Source: Amphiplicatus sp046296195 | Lineage (GTDB): Bacteria; Pseudomonadota; Alphaproteobacteria; Caulobacterales; Parvularculaceae | Direction of reading: 5' to 3' | NCBI GenBank assembly: GCA_046296195.1 | Contig: JBKBLR010000007.1 | Location: forward strand, 1 to 64,000 | DNA length: 64,000 nucleotides | Shown: positions 56,759-64,000 of the stretch, piece by piece | Numbering within the stretch: the stretch's first letter is position 1 | Layout of the letters: every line of letters begins with the position of its first letter | Translations under genes and position numbers: made by a program | Notes under the pieces: generated by a model | Databases searched by the model: none | Told to the model about the DNA's origin: nothing | The model's input: only the letters and a program-made list of their open reading frames with translations

Positions 56759-59167
56759 ATGCCCCGCGTCCGCCGACAGCCGACCTTCATCGAACGCCTC
56801 GATCGCTGGCGGCGGGAGGCGATGGCGCGTTCGGGCGGCGCGGCGACGGCGCTTCTGGGGCTGTGGCTGGCGCTCGCCCTCGCGAGCTTCTCGATCAGCG
56901 ATCCGAGCCTCAATAATGCGACGCCGCGCACCGCCTCGAACTGGATGGGCGCCGGCGGCGCCGTCATGTCCGATCTTCTGCTGCAGACTTTTGGCGCGGC
57001 GAGCCTTCTCGCCGTTCCGCCGCTGGTGATCTGGGGCCTTTTCGCGGCCATCCGGGGCGCAAAGGCGGTTCCGGCCGAGCGCACGCCGCTAGACGTCGCA
57101 TTGCGGTTCGGGTCGGGGCCCGTCGCTTTCTTGCTCATCGCCGGCGCACTGGCGCTGGCGCCACAACCCCTCAGCTGGCCCTTTGCGGCGGGTCTCGGCG
57201 GCCTTGCCGGCGATGCGGCGGGCCTCGGTCTGCGGGCTCTCCTCGACGGCGCCGGCGTTCCAAGACCCGGCGTCTTCGCGGCGCTGTTCCTGGGGCTGCC
57301 GGGAATCGCGCTCTACGCCTGGGTGTGCGGCCTCACTTTCGCGCGCCTCGAAGCGGCGGCCTTCGAGGTCGAGGCGCTCGGGCTCAAGCTCGGCGAGATC
57401 GTCTCGGCGCGGCTAGACGCCATCTCACGGCAGGACGCCCGGCGCGAGGTCGGCGACCTCGACATCGAGGATGAAACGGACGCGGAAGCGGAAGAAGAGG
57501 ATCAAGACGGGCTCGACGACGGGTCCGAGGACGATGAGCCGCCGCTCGTCGCGCCGAAGCGGCGCAACATCATTCGCGGCGAGGAATCGCCGAAGAAGCG
57601 CGGCAAGCGCGAGGCGCGCGAGGTCCAGCCCGAGCTGCCGGTGTTCAAGCCCGGCACCTATGAGCTCCCGGCGCTCGCGCTGCTCGCCAAGCCCGCCCCG
57701 CAGAAGACGCGGGTGATCTCCGACGAGGCGCTCGAACAGAACGCCCGCATGCTCGAAAACGTGCTCGCCGATTTCGGCGTCAAGGGCGAGATCATCAATG
57801 TCCGCCCCGGTCCCGTCGTCACGCTCTATGAGCTCGAGCCCGCCGCCGGGGTCAAATCCTCGCGCGTCATCGGCCTCGCCGACGACATCGCCCGCTCGAT
57901 GAGCGCGGTCGCTGCGCGCGTCGCCGTCGTGCCCGGCCGCAACGTCATCGGCATCGAGCTTCCGAACCTCGACCGCGAAACCGTTTATATCCGCGAGCTT
58001 CTCGGCGCGGAGGAGTTCGAGACGAGCCTTGGCGACCTGACGCTCGCGCTCGGCAAGTCGATCGGGGGCGAGCCGGTCTACGCCGATCTCGCGCGGATGC
58101 CGCATCTCCTGATCGCCGGCACGACAGGCTCCGGCAAATCGGTCGGCATCAACACCATGATCCTGTCGCTGCTCTATCGTCTGTCTCCGGACGATTGCAA
58201 GCTGATCATGATCGATCCGAAGATGCTCGAGCTTTCGGTCTATGAAGGCATCCCGCATCTGCTCGCTCCGGTCGTCACCGATCCGAAGAAGGCGGTCGTC
58301 GCGCTGAAATGGACCGTGCGCGAGATGGAGGAGCGCTACCGGCGGATGTCGAAGGTCGGCGTCAGGAACATCGAGGGTTTCAACCAGCGCCTCGCCGAAG
58401 CGGCGGCGGCGGGCGAGACGCTGATGCGGCGCGTGCACACCGGCTATGATCCGCAATCGGGCGAGCCGATCTACGAAACCGAAGAGCTCGACTACGCGCC
58501 GATGCCTTTCATCGTCGTCGTCATCGACGAGGTCGCCGACCTGATGATGGTCGCCGGCAAGGACATCGAAGGCATGGTGCAGCGCCTTGCGCAGATGGCG
58601 CGCGCCGCGGGCATCCATCTCATCATGGCGACGCAGCGTCCTTCCGTCGACGTCATCACCGGCACGATCAAGGCGAATTTTCCGACCCGCATCTCGTTCC
58701 AGGTGACGTCGAAGATCGACAGCCGCACCATTCTCGGCGAACAGGGCGCCGAACAGCTCCTCGGCATGGGCGACATGCTGCACATGGCGGGCGGCGGCCG
58801 CATCCGCCGCGTTCACGGCGCCTTCGTGTCCGACGACGAGGTCGTGAAGGTCGTCGAATTCCTCAAAAAGCAGGGCAAGCCCGACTATGTGCAGGAGGTG
58901 ACGGAGCTGCGCGAGGAGGACGAGGACGGCGCCTTCGACGGCCTCGACATCGGCGGCAACACCTCTTCGGGCGATGCGCTCTACGACAAGGCCGTCGCGA
59001 TCGTCATGCGCGACCGCAAGGCCTCGACCTCCTACATCCAGCGGCGGCTGCAGATCGGTTATAACCGGGCGGCGACCCTCATCGAGCGGATGGAACAGGA
59101 AGGCGTCGTCGGCGCCCCCAACCATTCCGGCAAGCGCGACATCCTTGTCGGCGAAGACGCGGCCTGA
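56759..59167 (+). CDS. ftsK: DNA translocase FtsK
   Basis: This 802-residue protein links division to chromosome segregation. It has an N-terminal membrane domain with four spans (about residues 25-45, 75-100, 120-150, 170-195), a short acidic linker (about 225-285, 'DETDAEAEEEDQDGLDDGSEDDE'), the alpha/beta motor with Walker A 'GTTGSGKS' (454-461) and Walker B-like 'FIVVVIDEVADLMM', and a gamma DNA-orientation domain ('SYIQRRLQIGYNRAATLIERMEQEGVV'). The linker is much shorter than in E. coli, as is usual in alphaproteobacteria. Confidence 0.96.
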   Translation: MPRVRRQPTFIERLDRWRREAMARSGGAATALLGLWLALALASFSISDPSLNNATPRTASNWMGAGGAVMSDLLLQTFGAASLLAVPPLVIWGLFAAIRGAKAVPAERTPLDVALRFGSGPVAFLLIAGALALAPQPLSWPFAAGLGGLAGDAAGLGLRALLDGAGVPRPGVFAALFLGLPGIALYAWVCGLTFARLEAAAFEVEALGLKLGEIVSARLDAISRQDARREVGDLDIEDETDAEAEEEDQDGLDDGSEDDEPPLVAPKRRNIIRGEESPKKRGKREAREVQPELPVFKPGTYELPALALLAKPAPQKTRVISDEALEQNARMLENVLADFGVKGEIINVRPGPVVTLYELEPAAGVKSSRVIGLADDIARSMSAVAARVAVVPGRNVIGIELPNLDRETVYIRELLGAEEFETSLGDLTLALGKSIGGEPVYADLARMPHLLIAGTTGSGKSVGINTMILSLLYRLSPDDCKLIMIDPKMLELSVYEGIPHLLAPVVTDPKKAVVALKWTVREMEERYRRMSKVGVRNIEGFNQRLAEAAAAGETLMRRVHTGYDPQSGEPIYETEELDYAPMPFIVVVIDEVADLMMVAGKDIEGMVQRLAQMARAAGIHLIMATQRPSVDVITGTIKANFPTRISFQVTSKIDSRTILGEQGAEQLLGMGDMLHMAGGGRIRRVHGAFVSDDEVVKVVEFLKKQGKPDYVQEVTELREEDEDGAFDGLDIGGNTSSGDALYDKAVAIVMRDRKASTSYIQRRLQIGYNRAATLIERMEQEGVVGAPNHSGKRDILVGEDAA

Positions 59168-59290
59168 ACCCTGCAGGACCGGCTGTTCGAAGCGCCCGGC
59201 GGGCGGGCTGCGGCGGCTTTGCGTGCGCGGGCGGCGCCGCTATGAGACAGGCCGCCGGGCGGGCCGCTTCGGCGGCGGGGTTGACGGGAC

Positions 59291-60466
59291 ATGTTCGCGG
59301 ACGGCGCGACAGAACGATTGAAGACGCCGGCGCGCGCAATGGTCGCCGGCCGCGCCGATTTCGACGGCCTCGAGGCTGAATGGCGCGGTCTTGCTGCGAC
59401 CGCCGTCGAGCCGAACGCGTTCTACAGCCCGTCCCTGCTCATCCCGGCGATCGACGCTTTCCCGGGCGAGAAGCCGGAGCTTGTCATCGTTCGCGATGAC
59501 GCGGGTCGCCTTATCGGCCTTGCGCCGCTTGCGCTCCTGCGCGGCTATTCGCGCCTGCCGGTCCCTTATGTCGCGACGTGGATGCACAAGCACTGCTTCT
59601 TCGCCGCGCCGCTGGTGCGCGCCGGCGCGGAGCAGGCTTTCTTCAGCGCCCTGTTCGATTTCGCCGCCGGCCGCGGGACGTTCCTGCGCCTCCGCCATCT
59701 CGACGCCGATGGCCCGCTGCGACGCGCGGCCGAGGCCGTCGCCGCAAGGACGGGGCGCCTCATTTCTCCGTCCGCGCGCTATGAGCGCGCGATGCTGCCG
59801 GGACCATGGGCGACGGACGACTATCTGAAGCTTTCGCTCCGCGGCAAGCACCGCAAGGATCTGCGGCGCCGGAGGGCGCGGCTCGAGGAGACCGGCGCGG
59901 TGCTTTTCGAAGCGCTCGGCGATGACGGCGACCTTGATGCGTGGACGGATGAATTTCTCGCCCTCGAGGCGGCGGGCTGGAAGGGCGCCGCCGGCACGGC
60001 CCTGTCGCAGGAAGCCGCCTCGGCGCAATTCTTTCGTGACGCCGTCCGGCGCGCGCATAAGGCGGGCGAGCTGCAATTCTTCAGGTTCCGGCTCGACGGC
60101 CGCACCATCGCCGCCGCGGTGAACTTCCGCGCCGGTGAGGCCTCCTTCGCATTCAAGATCGCTTATGATGAGAGTTTCGCCCGCTATTCCCCGGGCGTCA
60201 TGATCGAGATCGAGATCATGCAGGCGCTGGAGCCGGCGGGCCTTGCGATGATCGATTCCTGCGCGAAGGTCGAGCATCCGATGATCAACCGGCTCTGGCG
60301 CGAGCGCCGCCAGATCGAGGCGCTCAACGTCAGTCGCCGCGACTTGCCGGCGAAGGCGCTCTTCGGCCTGCTGATGACGCTGGAGCGGGCGTCGGAAAGG
60401 GCGCGCGCGGCCAAGGCGGGCGCCGGCGAGGCCCAGACGGAGGCGGAGACCGATGACGATCTTTGA
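59291..60466 (+). CDS. GNAT/CelD-like acyltransferase
   Basis: This 391-residue protein resembles the CelD/BcsL-type GNAT (FemAB-like) family: 'FDGLEAEWRGLAATAVEPNAFYSPSLLIPAI', 'LGLAPLALLRGYSRLPVPYVATW'-type first module, and a second module with 'LSLRGKHRKDLRRRRARLEETG', 'EFLALEAAGWKGAAGTAL', 'FFRDAVRRAHKAGELQFFRFRLDGRTIAAAVNF' and 'SFAFKIAYDESFARYSPGVMIEIEIMQAL'. Members transfer acyl or aminoacyl groups, often to cell-surface or small-molecule targets; the substrate is unknown. It overlaps a cupin-like oxygenase gene by 14 bases, so the pair probably acts together. Confidence 0.85.
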   Translation: MFADGATERLKTPARAMVAGRADFDGLEAEWRGLAATAVEPNAFYSPSLLIPAIDAFPGEKPELVIVRDDAGRLIGLAPLALLRGYSRLPVPYVATWMHKHCFFAAPLVRAGAEQAFFSALFDFAAGRGTFLRLRHLDADGPLRRAAEAVAARTGRLISPSARYERAMLPGPWATDDYLKLSLRGKHRKDLRRRRARLEETGAVLFEALGDDGDLDAWTDEFLALEAAGWKGAAGTALSQEAASAQFFRDAVRRAHKAGELQFFRFRLDGRTIAAAVNFRAGEASFAFKIAYDESFARYSPGVMIEIEIMQALEPAGLAMIDSCAKVEHPMINRLWRERRQIEALNVSRRDLPAKALFGLLMTLERASERARAAKAGAGEAQTEAETDDDL

Positions 60467-61283
60467 CGCGCCGGACGCGGCTCTGTCAGGCCGCTATCCC
60501 CATGAGCCCGCGCGCCTCCGGCACCGGCTCCTCGACGATCCGCGCTTCACGCTCGAAGCGCTCGTCGGCCTCGCCGCGCGCATTCCCGCGGCCTCGATCG
60601 AATATAACGCCGGCGACATTCCCATTGATCAGGATGCGGACAAGACGCCGTCGAACGGGCTCTCGGTCGAGGAGACGATCCGGCGCATCGAGACCTGCCG
60701 GTCGTGGATGGTGCTGAAGAATGTCGAACAGGATCCCGCCTATGCGGCGGCGCTGGAGGAATGCCTCGCCGACATCGCGCCGTCGGCGACGCCGGCGACC
60801 GGGCGGATGGAAAAGAAGCTCGGCTTCATCTTCATCTCCTCAGCCGGCGCCGTGACGCCATTCCACATGGATCCCGAACACAACATCCTGATGCAGATCA
60901 GGGGTTCGAAATCCTTCAGCGTCTATCCGGCCGACAAGGGCATCGTCAGCGACGAGGACCAAGAGCTTTATCATGCCGGGCTCCATCACCGGAATCTCGC
61001 CCACAGGCCGGAATTCGACGCGCTGAGGCAAACGCATGAGCTTAAGGCCGGCGACGCGCTCTATGTGCCGGTGAAGGCGCCGCATTGGGTAAAGGTGGGG
61101 CCCGAGCCGTCTGTTTCCTTCTCGATCACCTGGCGCAGCCGCGCTTCGCTCGATGAAGCCGCCTTGCGGCTCGCCAACCGGGCGCTGCGCGCGCGGGGGC
61201 TCAATCCTCCCTCGCCGGGCGAACGCCCCCTTCGCGATCGCGTGGCGACGCTCGCCCAGCGCGTCCTGTCGAAATTCGCCTGA
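60453..61283 (+). CDS. cupin/JmjC-like Fe(II) oxygenase-type protein
   Basis: This 276-residue protein has a JmjC/cupin_8-like barrel. Candidate iron ligands are His138 and Asp140 in 'VTPFHMDPEHNILMQIRGSKSFSVYP' and His211 in 'VPVKAPHWVKVG', the HxD...H triad of 2-oxoglutarate oxygenases. The N-terminal helical part ('IETCRSWMVLKNVEQDPAYAAALEECL') is shared by bacterial 'cupin-like domain' proteins. It is translationally coupled with the acyltransferase upstream. The substrate is unknown; hydroxylation of a protein side-chain or of the acyltransferase product is a guess. Confidence 0.85.
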   Translation: MTIFDAPDAALSGRYPHEPARLRHRLLDDPRFTLEALVGLAARIPAASIEYNAGDIPIDQDADKTPSNGLSVEETIRRIETCRSWMVLKNVEQDPAYAAALEECLADIAPSATPATGRMEKKLGFIFISSAGAVTPFHMDPEHNILMQIRGSKSFSVYPADKGIVSDEDQELYHAGLHHRNLAHRPEFDALRQTHELKAGDALYVPVKAPHWVKVGPEPSVSFSITWRSRASLDEAALRLANRALRARGLNPPSPGERPLRDRVATLAQRVLSKFA

Positions 61284-61340
61284 CGCGCGAGCGGCGCTCT
61301 CTGGCGCCGGCGGCGAAGCGCGCTATGCTGCCGGGTCACC

Positions 61341-62807
61341 ATGACAGACAGCTGCAAAAACGCCGCCCCCGCCGACGATCTCAAGCCCTGTTCCAGCCCT
61401 GAAGCCGCTGTCGAGCGGCTCGGCGCGCTCTATGACGACGCGATCCGCGCCGTCGAAAAGCGCTTCGCCGACTACGCGGCCGGAAAGCTGCGGATCGGGC
61501 CGCATTCTGCGCCGACCTACCCCTACCTCCTCGCCGAAGTGCCGGCGGAGCGTGCGATCCAGACCGGCAGCCTCGCGCTCGGCCAGATCGCAAGCTCGAG
61601 CCTTCATGGCGCGACGATCACGCAGCCGAAGCTCTTTGCGAATTATCTTCTCGACCAGCTCCGCCGGGTGACGGAGCGCTTCGAGGCGCGTCTTTTCGTC
61701 GGGCGCTCGCGGACGCCCATTCCGCTCACTTTCGCGCTCGAGCAGGCGACCGCTTCGCTTGACCTCAAACAGCGCGAGGAGTTGCAGCATTTCTTCCACA
61801 TGCCGAACCTCGTCGCGACGAACGACGTCATCGTCGACGGCGGCATGATCCTTGAGCGCGGCGGCGCGCAGCCCCTGTCTCTCTTCACCGCGGAGCGGAC
61901 GGATTATTCCCTCCACCGCATCCAGCACTACACCGCGACGCGCCCGGAACACTTCCAGAATTTCATTCTGTTCACGAACTATCAGCGCTATGTCGATGAA
62001 TTCATCGAGCTCGGCCGCAAGAAGGTCGAGGCAGGCGAGATCGACGCCCTCATCGAGCCTGGCGACCGCATCACGCGCAAAGGCGGCGAGCCCTCAAGGC
62101 CTCCGCTCGCCAAACAGCCGCAGATGCCGGCTTATCATTTCGTGCGCCCACGGCACGCCGGGGTCACGCTCGTCAATATCGGCGTCGGACCGTCGAACGC
62201 CAAGACGATCACCGATCACCTGGCGGTCCTTCGCCCCCATGTCTGGCTGATGATCGGCCATTGCGGCGGATTGCGCCGCACGCAGCGGCTCGGCGATTAT
62301 GTGCTCGCGCACGCTTATCTGCGCGAGGACAACGTCCTCGACGAGGCGCTCCCCCCCTCGATTCCGCTGCCGACGATCGCCGAGGTGCAGCTCGCGATGA
62401 CGGCGGCCGTCGAGCAGGTCGGCGGCATTCCGAAGAGCCAGCTCAAGGAGCATTTGCGGACCGGCACGGTCGTCACCACGGGCGACCGCAACTGGGAGCT
62501 CAATTTCGAGAAGATCGCGGTGCGATTGAACCAGAGCCGGGCGATCGCCATTGACATGGAATCAGCGACGATCGCGGCGAACGGCTTCCGCTACCGGGTG
62601 CCTTACGGCACGCTGCTCTGCGTGTCCGACCGGCCGCTCCATGGCGAGATCAAGCTCCCCGGCATGGCCGACGCCTTCTACCAGGCGCGCGTCTCCGAGC
62701 ATCTCGCCATCGGCCTGCGCGCCATCGAGCTGTTGCGCGCCGAGGCCGAGGCGGGGACGCTGCATTCGCGGAAACTCCGGAGTTTTGACGAACCGTTCTT
62801 GCGGTGA
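61341..62807 (+). CDS. amn: AMP nucleosidase
   Basis: This 488-residue enzyme hydrolyses AMP to adenine and ribose 5-phosphate. Length and layout fit Amn: an N-terminal regulatory domain ('PTYPYLLAEVPAERAIQTGSLALGQI') and a C-terminal nucleoside-phosphorylase-like catalytic domain ('VTLVNIGVGPSNAKTITDHLAVLRPHVWLMIGHCGGLRRTQRLGDYVLAHAYLREDNVLD', 'AIAIDMESATIAANGFRYRVPYGTLLCVSDRPLHGEIKLPG'). It ends 36 bases from the convergent darG gene. Confidence 0.95.
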   Translation: MTDSCKNAAPADDLKPCSSPEAAVERLGALYDDAIRAVEKRFADYAAGKLRIGPHSAPTYPYLLAEVPAERAIQTGSLALGQIASSSLHGATITQPKLFANYLLDQLRRVTERFEARLFVGRSRTPIPLTFALEQATASLDLKQREELQHFFHMPNLVATNDVIVDGGMILERGGAQPLSLFTAERTDYSLHRIQHYTATRPEHFQNFILFTNYQRYVDEFIELGRKKVEAGEIDALIEPGDRITRKGGEPSRPPLAKQPQMPAYHFVRPRHAGVTLVNIGVGPSNAKTITDHLAVLRPHVWLMIGHCGGLRRTQRLGDYVLAHAYLREDNVLDEALPPSIPLPTIAEVQLAMTAAVEQVGGIPKSQLKEHLRTGTVVTTGDRNWELNFEKIAVRLNQSRAIAIDMESATIAANGFRYRVPYGTLLCVSDRPLHGEIKLPGMADAFYQARVSEHLAIGLRAIELLRAEAEAGTLHSRKLRSFDEPFLR

Positions 62808-62843
62808 CGGGGCGCCTCTCCCGTGCCAATGTACCATCCGCCC

Positions 62844-63881
62844 TCAAGATGTTACGGCGACCCAGTTTTGACGACCGAGCCTATCGTAAGCCAACCCGAT
62901 TTGGCGGGGCGAGAAGCGCTCCTTTCGGTCATTCCACGCGTAGACCCTGTCGACCACTTTGTCGATGTTTGCCGCGCCTTCTTGGGCAGCAACCCAGTGC
63001 ACGGTCGACAAGAGTTCGAGACCAAAAGGCGTCTCGAAACCGTCAACCAGCGCGCCGACCCGCTCATATTTGGCGATCGTCTCAGGCTTTTCCTTGAGAA
63101 ATAATTCGGCGTCCGTAACGGCGCCAGGCACGAGTTCCAATTGCTTGTCGGGCGCGTCGCCGCCGTCGGCGTATCCGGAAATCAGATGGCCTTCGATGTC
63201 ATGAAGCACATGGCGCAGATTCTCGGCATAAGGACCGTAAGGCGCTTTCACGAATCGAAGGCGAAGGGGCTCCCCCGCCGCCTGCATGAAATACATCAGC
63301 TTGTGCACTTCCAGCAGTGAAACGAAGGGGTCCATCAAGCCACCGAGATAGCGATGCATCAACACGACGATCGCCGCGCGGCCCGGGGTCATCTTCGGAA
63401 CCTCACGAGATTTGGTCTTCGGCGGTTCGCTATTGGGTTCGAATATCGTCACCTGCAGATCATTGAAGCCGCGCATGGCCTCGACAATTCGTGGCCGAAC
63501 AACGGCCCAGTTAAGGCCGCCGAGACCGCTGCCGAGCGGCGGGATCGCGATTGATCGAATGCCGCGGGCCCGGATCTCTTCAGCGAGCGCCTTCAAACCG
63601 GAGTCGATATCCTCCATCCGGCTTTTGCCGCGCCAATGGCGCTTCGTCGGGAAGTTGATGATGAACTTCGGATTGGTCAGCGTTCGCGTCTCGAACACGA
63701 ACATTTTGCCCGGCTGCACTTCTTCGCGCGCACAGGCCGCTTCGTAAGCCTTGAAGTTCTCCGGGAAGCCGTTCTTGAACTGAAGCGCGATGCCTCGGCC
63801 CATGATGCCGACGCAATTGACCGTGTTGACGAGCGCTTCCGCGTCCGCCCTGAGGATGTTCCCAGTCTTGAATTCGATCAT
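62844..63881 (-). CDS. darG: DarG-type macrodomain antitoxin (DNA ADP-ribosylglycohydrolase)
   Basis: This 345-residue protein has an N-terminal macrodomain (residues 1 to about 150: 'KTGNILRADAEALVNTVNCVGIMGRGIALQFK', 'FIINFPTKRHWRGKSRMEDID', 'SIAIPPLGSGLGGLNW'). Lys80 in FPTK corresponds to a residue I recall as important for catalysis in DarG of Thermus aquaticus. The C-terminal domain (about 165-345) is the DarT-binding part of complete DarG antitoxins. DarG removes ADP-ribose that the toxin DarT attaches to thymidine in single-stranded DNA and also binds the toxin. It lies 12 bases after what appears to be the end of darT. Confidence 0.93.
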   Translation of the reverse strand: MIEFKTGNILRADAEALVNTVNCVGIMGRGIALQFKNGFPENFKAYEAACAREEVQPGKMFVFETRTLTNPKFIINFPTKRHWRGKSRMEDIDSGLKALAEEIRARGIRSIAIPPLGSGLGGLNWAVVRPRIVEAMRGFNDLQVTIFEPNSEPPKTKSREVPKMTPGRAAIVVLMHRYLGGLMDPFVSLLEVHKLMYFMQAAGEPLRLRFVKAPYGPYAENLRHVLHDIEGHLISGYADGGDAPDKQLELVPGAVTDAELFLKEKPETIAKYERVGALVDGFETPFGLELLSTVHWVAAQEGAANIDKVVDRVYAWNDRKERFSPRQIGLAYDRLGRQNWVAVTS

Positions 63882-63893
63882 TTTCGTCCGCCC

Positions 63894-64000
63894 CTAATAA
63901 TACCAGTCTTTTCTAATCTCGATGCGAGGACGATGCGTCGCGCGTTGGATCGCACCGGATGCCTGTTGGCCGATTCCCTGCGAAATGACGCCAATGCGTT
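63894..64000 (-). CDS. darT: C-terminal end of a probable DarT toxin (cut by window edge)
   Basis: A leftward frame enters from the right edge and ends at TAG 63894-63896. Its last 35 codons include 'RATHRPRIEIRKDWYY', and the WYY-type end after a basic/aromatic stretch is characteristic of DarT, the DNA ADP-ribosyltransferase that modifies thymidine. The frame lies directly upstream of darG with a GGGGCGG purine tract between, the standard toxin-first order. The catalytic region lies outside the window, so activity cannot be judged. Confidence 0.7.
   Translation of the reverse strand, partial: RIGVISQGIGQQASGAIQRATHRPRIEIRKDWYY

Noticed and set aside
57425..59125. Leftward 566-codon frame opposite ftsK
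   Set aside because: His/Asp/Arg-rich composition mirrors the ftsK codons. No domain is recognisable.

Overview
The window is a dense, GC-rich stretch of alphaproteobacterial chromosome. Gene content and order fit the Caulobacterales / Hyphomonadales / Parvularculales side of the class. The markers are an mnmE-mnmG-rsmG-parA-parB operon with three parS sites, a leuS-lptE-holA block close to a CenR-type response regulator, an alphaproteobacterial hemD-Mic60-hemY cluster, and a TorF porin-glnK-amtB nitrogen locus. Assignment to a genus would be guesswork. No tRNA, rRNA, CRISPR array, insertion sequence or prophage gene was recognised. Nearly all of the sequence is core chromosome, with a few accessory pieces.

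Layout. 1-2882: secreted DUF11-like protein, SDR enzyme and an iron-sulfur photolyase. 2891-4994: CenR-like regulator, YggS and a ThiE-like protein. 4966-9652: holA, lptE, leuS and a DUF3576 lipoprotein, all leftward. 9913-12391: porin, DUF502 and VOC proteins. 12644-18626: the leftward chromosome-partition / tRNA-modification operon, near the replication origin if the usual alphaproteobacterial arrangement holds. 18711-23273: quinone oxidoreductase, GDPD lipoprotein, a VPLPA-CTERM surface protein, IalB and YceI. 23286-28281: gshB, a BON lipoprotein, yraN, rsmI and a divergent LpoA-like lipoprotein, which together form an envelope-biogenesis cluster. 28295-30088: hemW and rdgB.

30089-31468 is the most unusual locus. 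Four near-identical palindromic operators lie across a promoter that drives two microproteins, a DUF2975 membrane protein and a small Xre/YozG-type repressor. A related microprotein stands alone at 43064, between a near-consensus promoter and a strong terminator.

31478-42881 holds a CoA-transferase, a TRIC-like channel, a LysR-controlled redox pair, then rlmN / 2OG-oxygenase / arfB / FAD oxidoreductase, argG, gpsA and a TetR regulator. 43363-45954 is a P-type cation ATPase whose N-terminal region carries an in-frame TAG. 46051-52323 holds tsaD, hemD, a Mic60-like protein, a short HemY, dapB, an aspartic protease and a UbiH-family hydroxylase. 52398-56682 is the nitrogen cluster (TorF porin, P-II protein, two ammonium transporters). 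56759-62807 holds ftsK, a GNAT/cupin pair and amn. The right edge is cut inside a DarTG toxin-antitoxin system: complete darG plus the last 35 codons of an apparent darT.

Together the genes cover chromosome segregation, translation fidelity and rescue, tRNA modification, haem and thiol metabolism, outer-membrane assembly and nitrogen sensing. Start codons were set by ribosome-binding-site spacing and family N-termini, and several differ from the longest possible reading frame.
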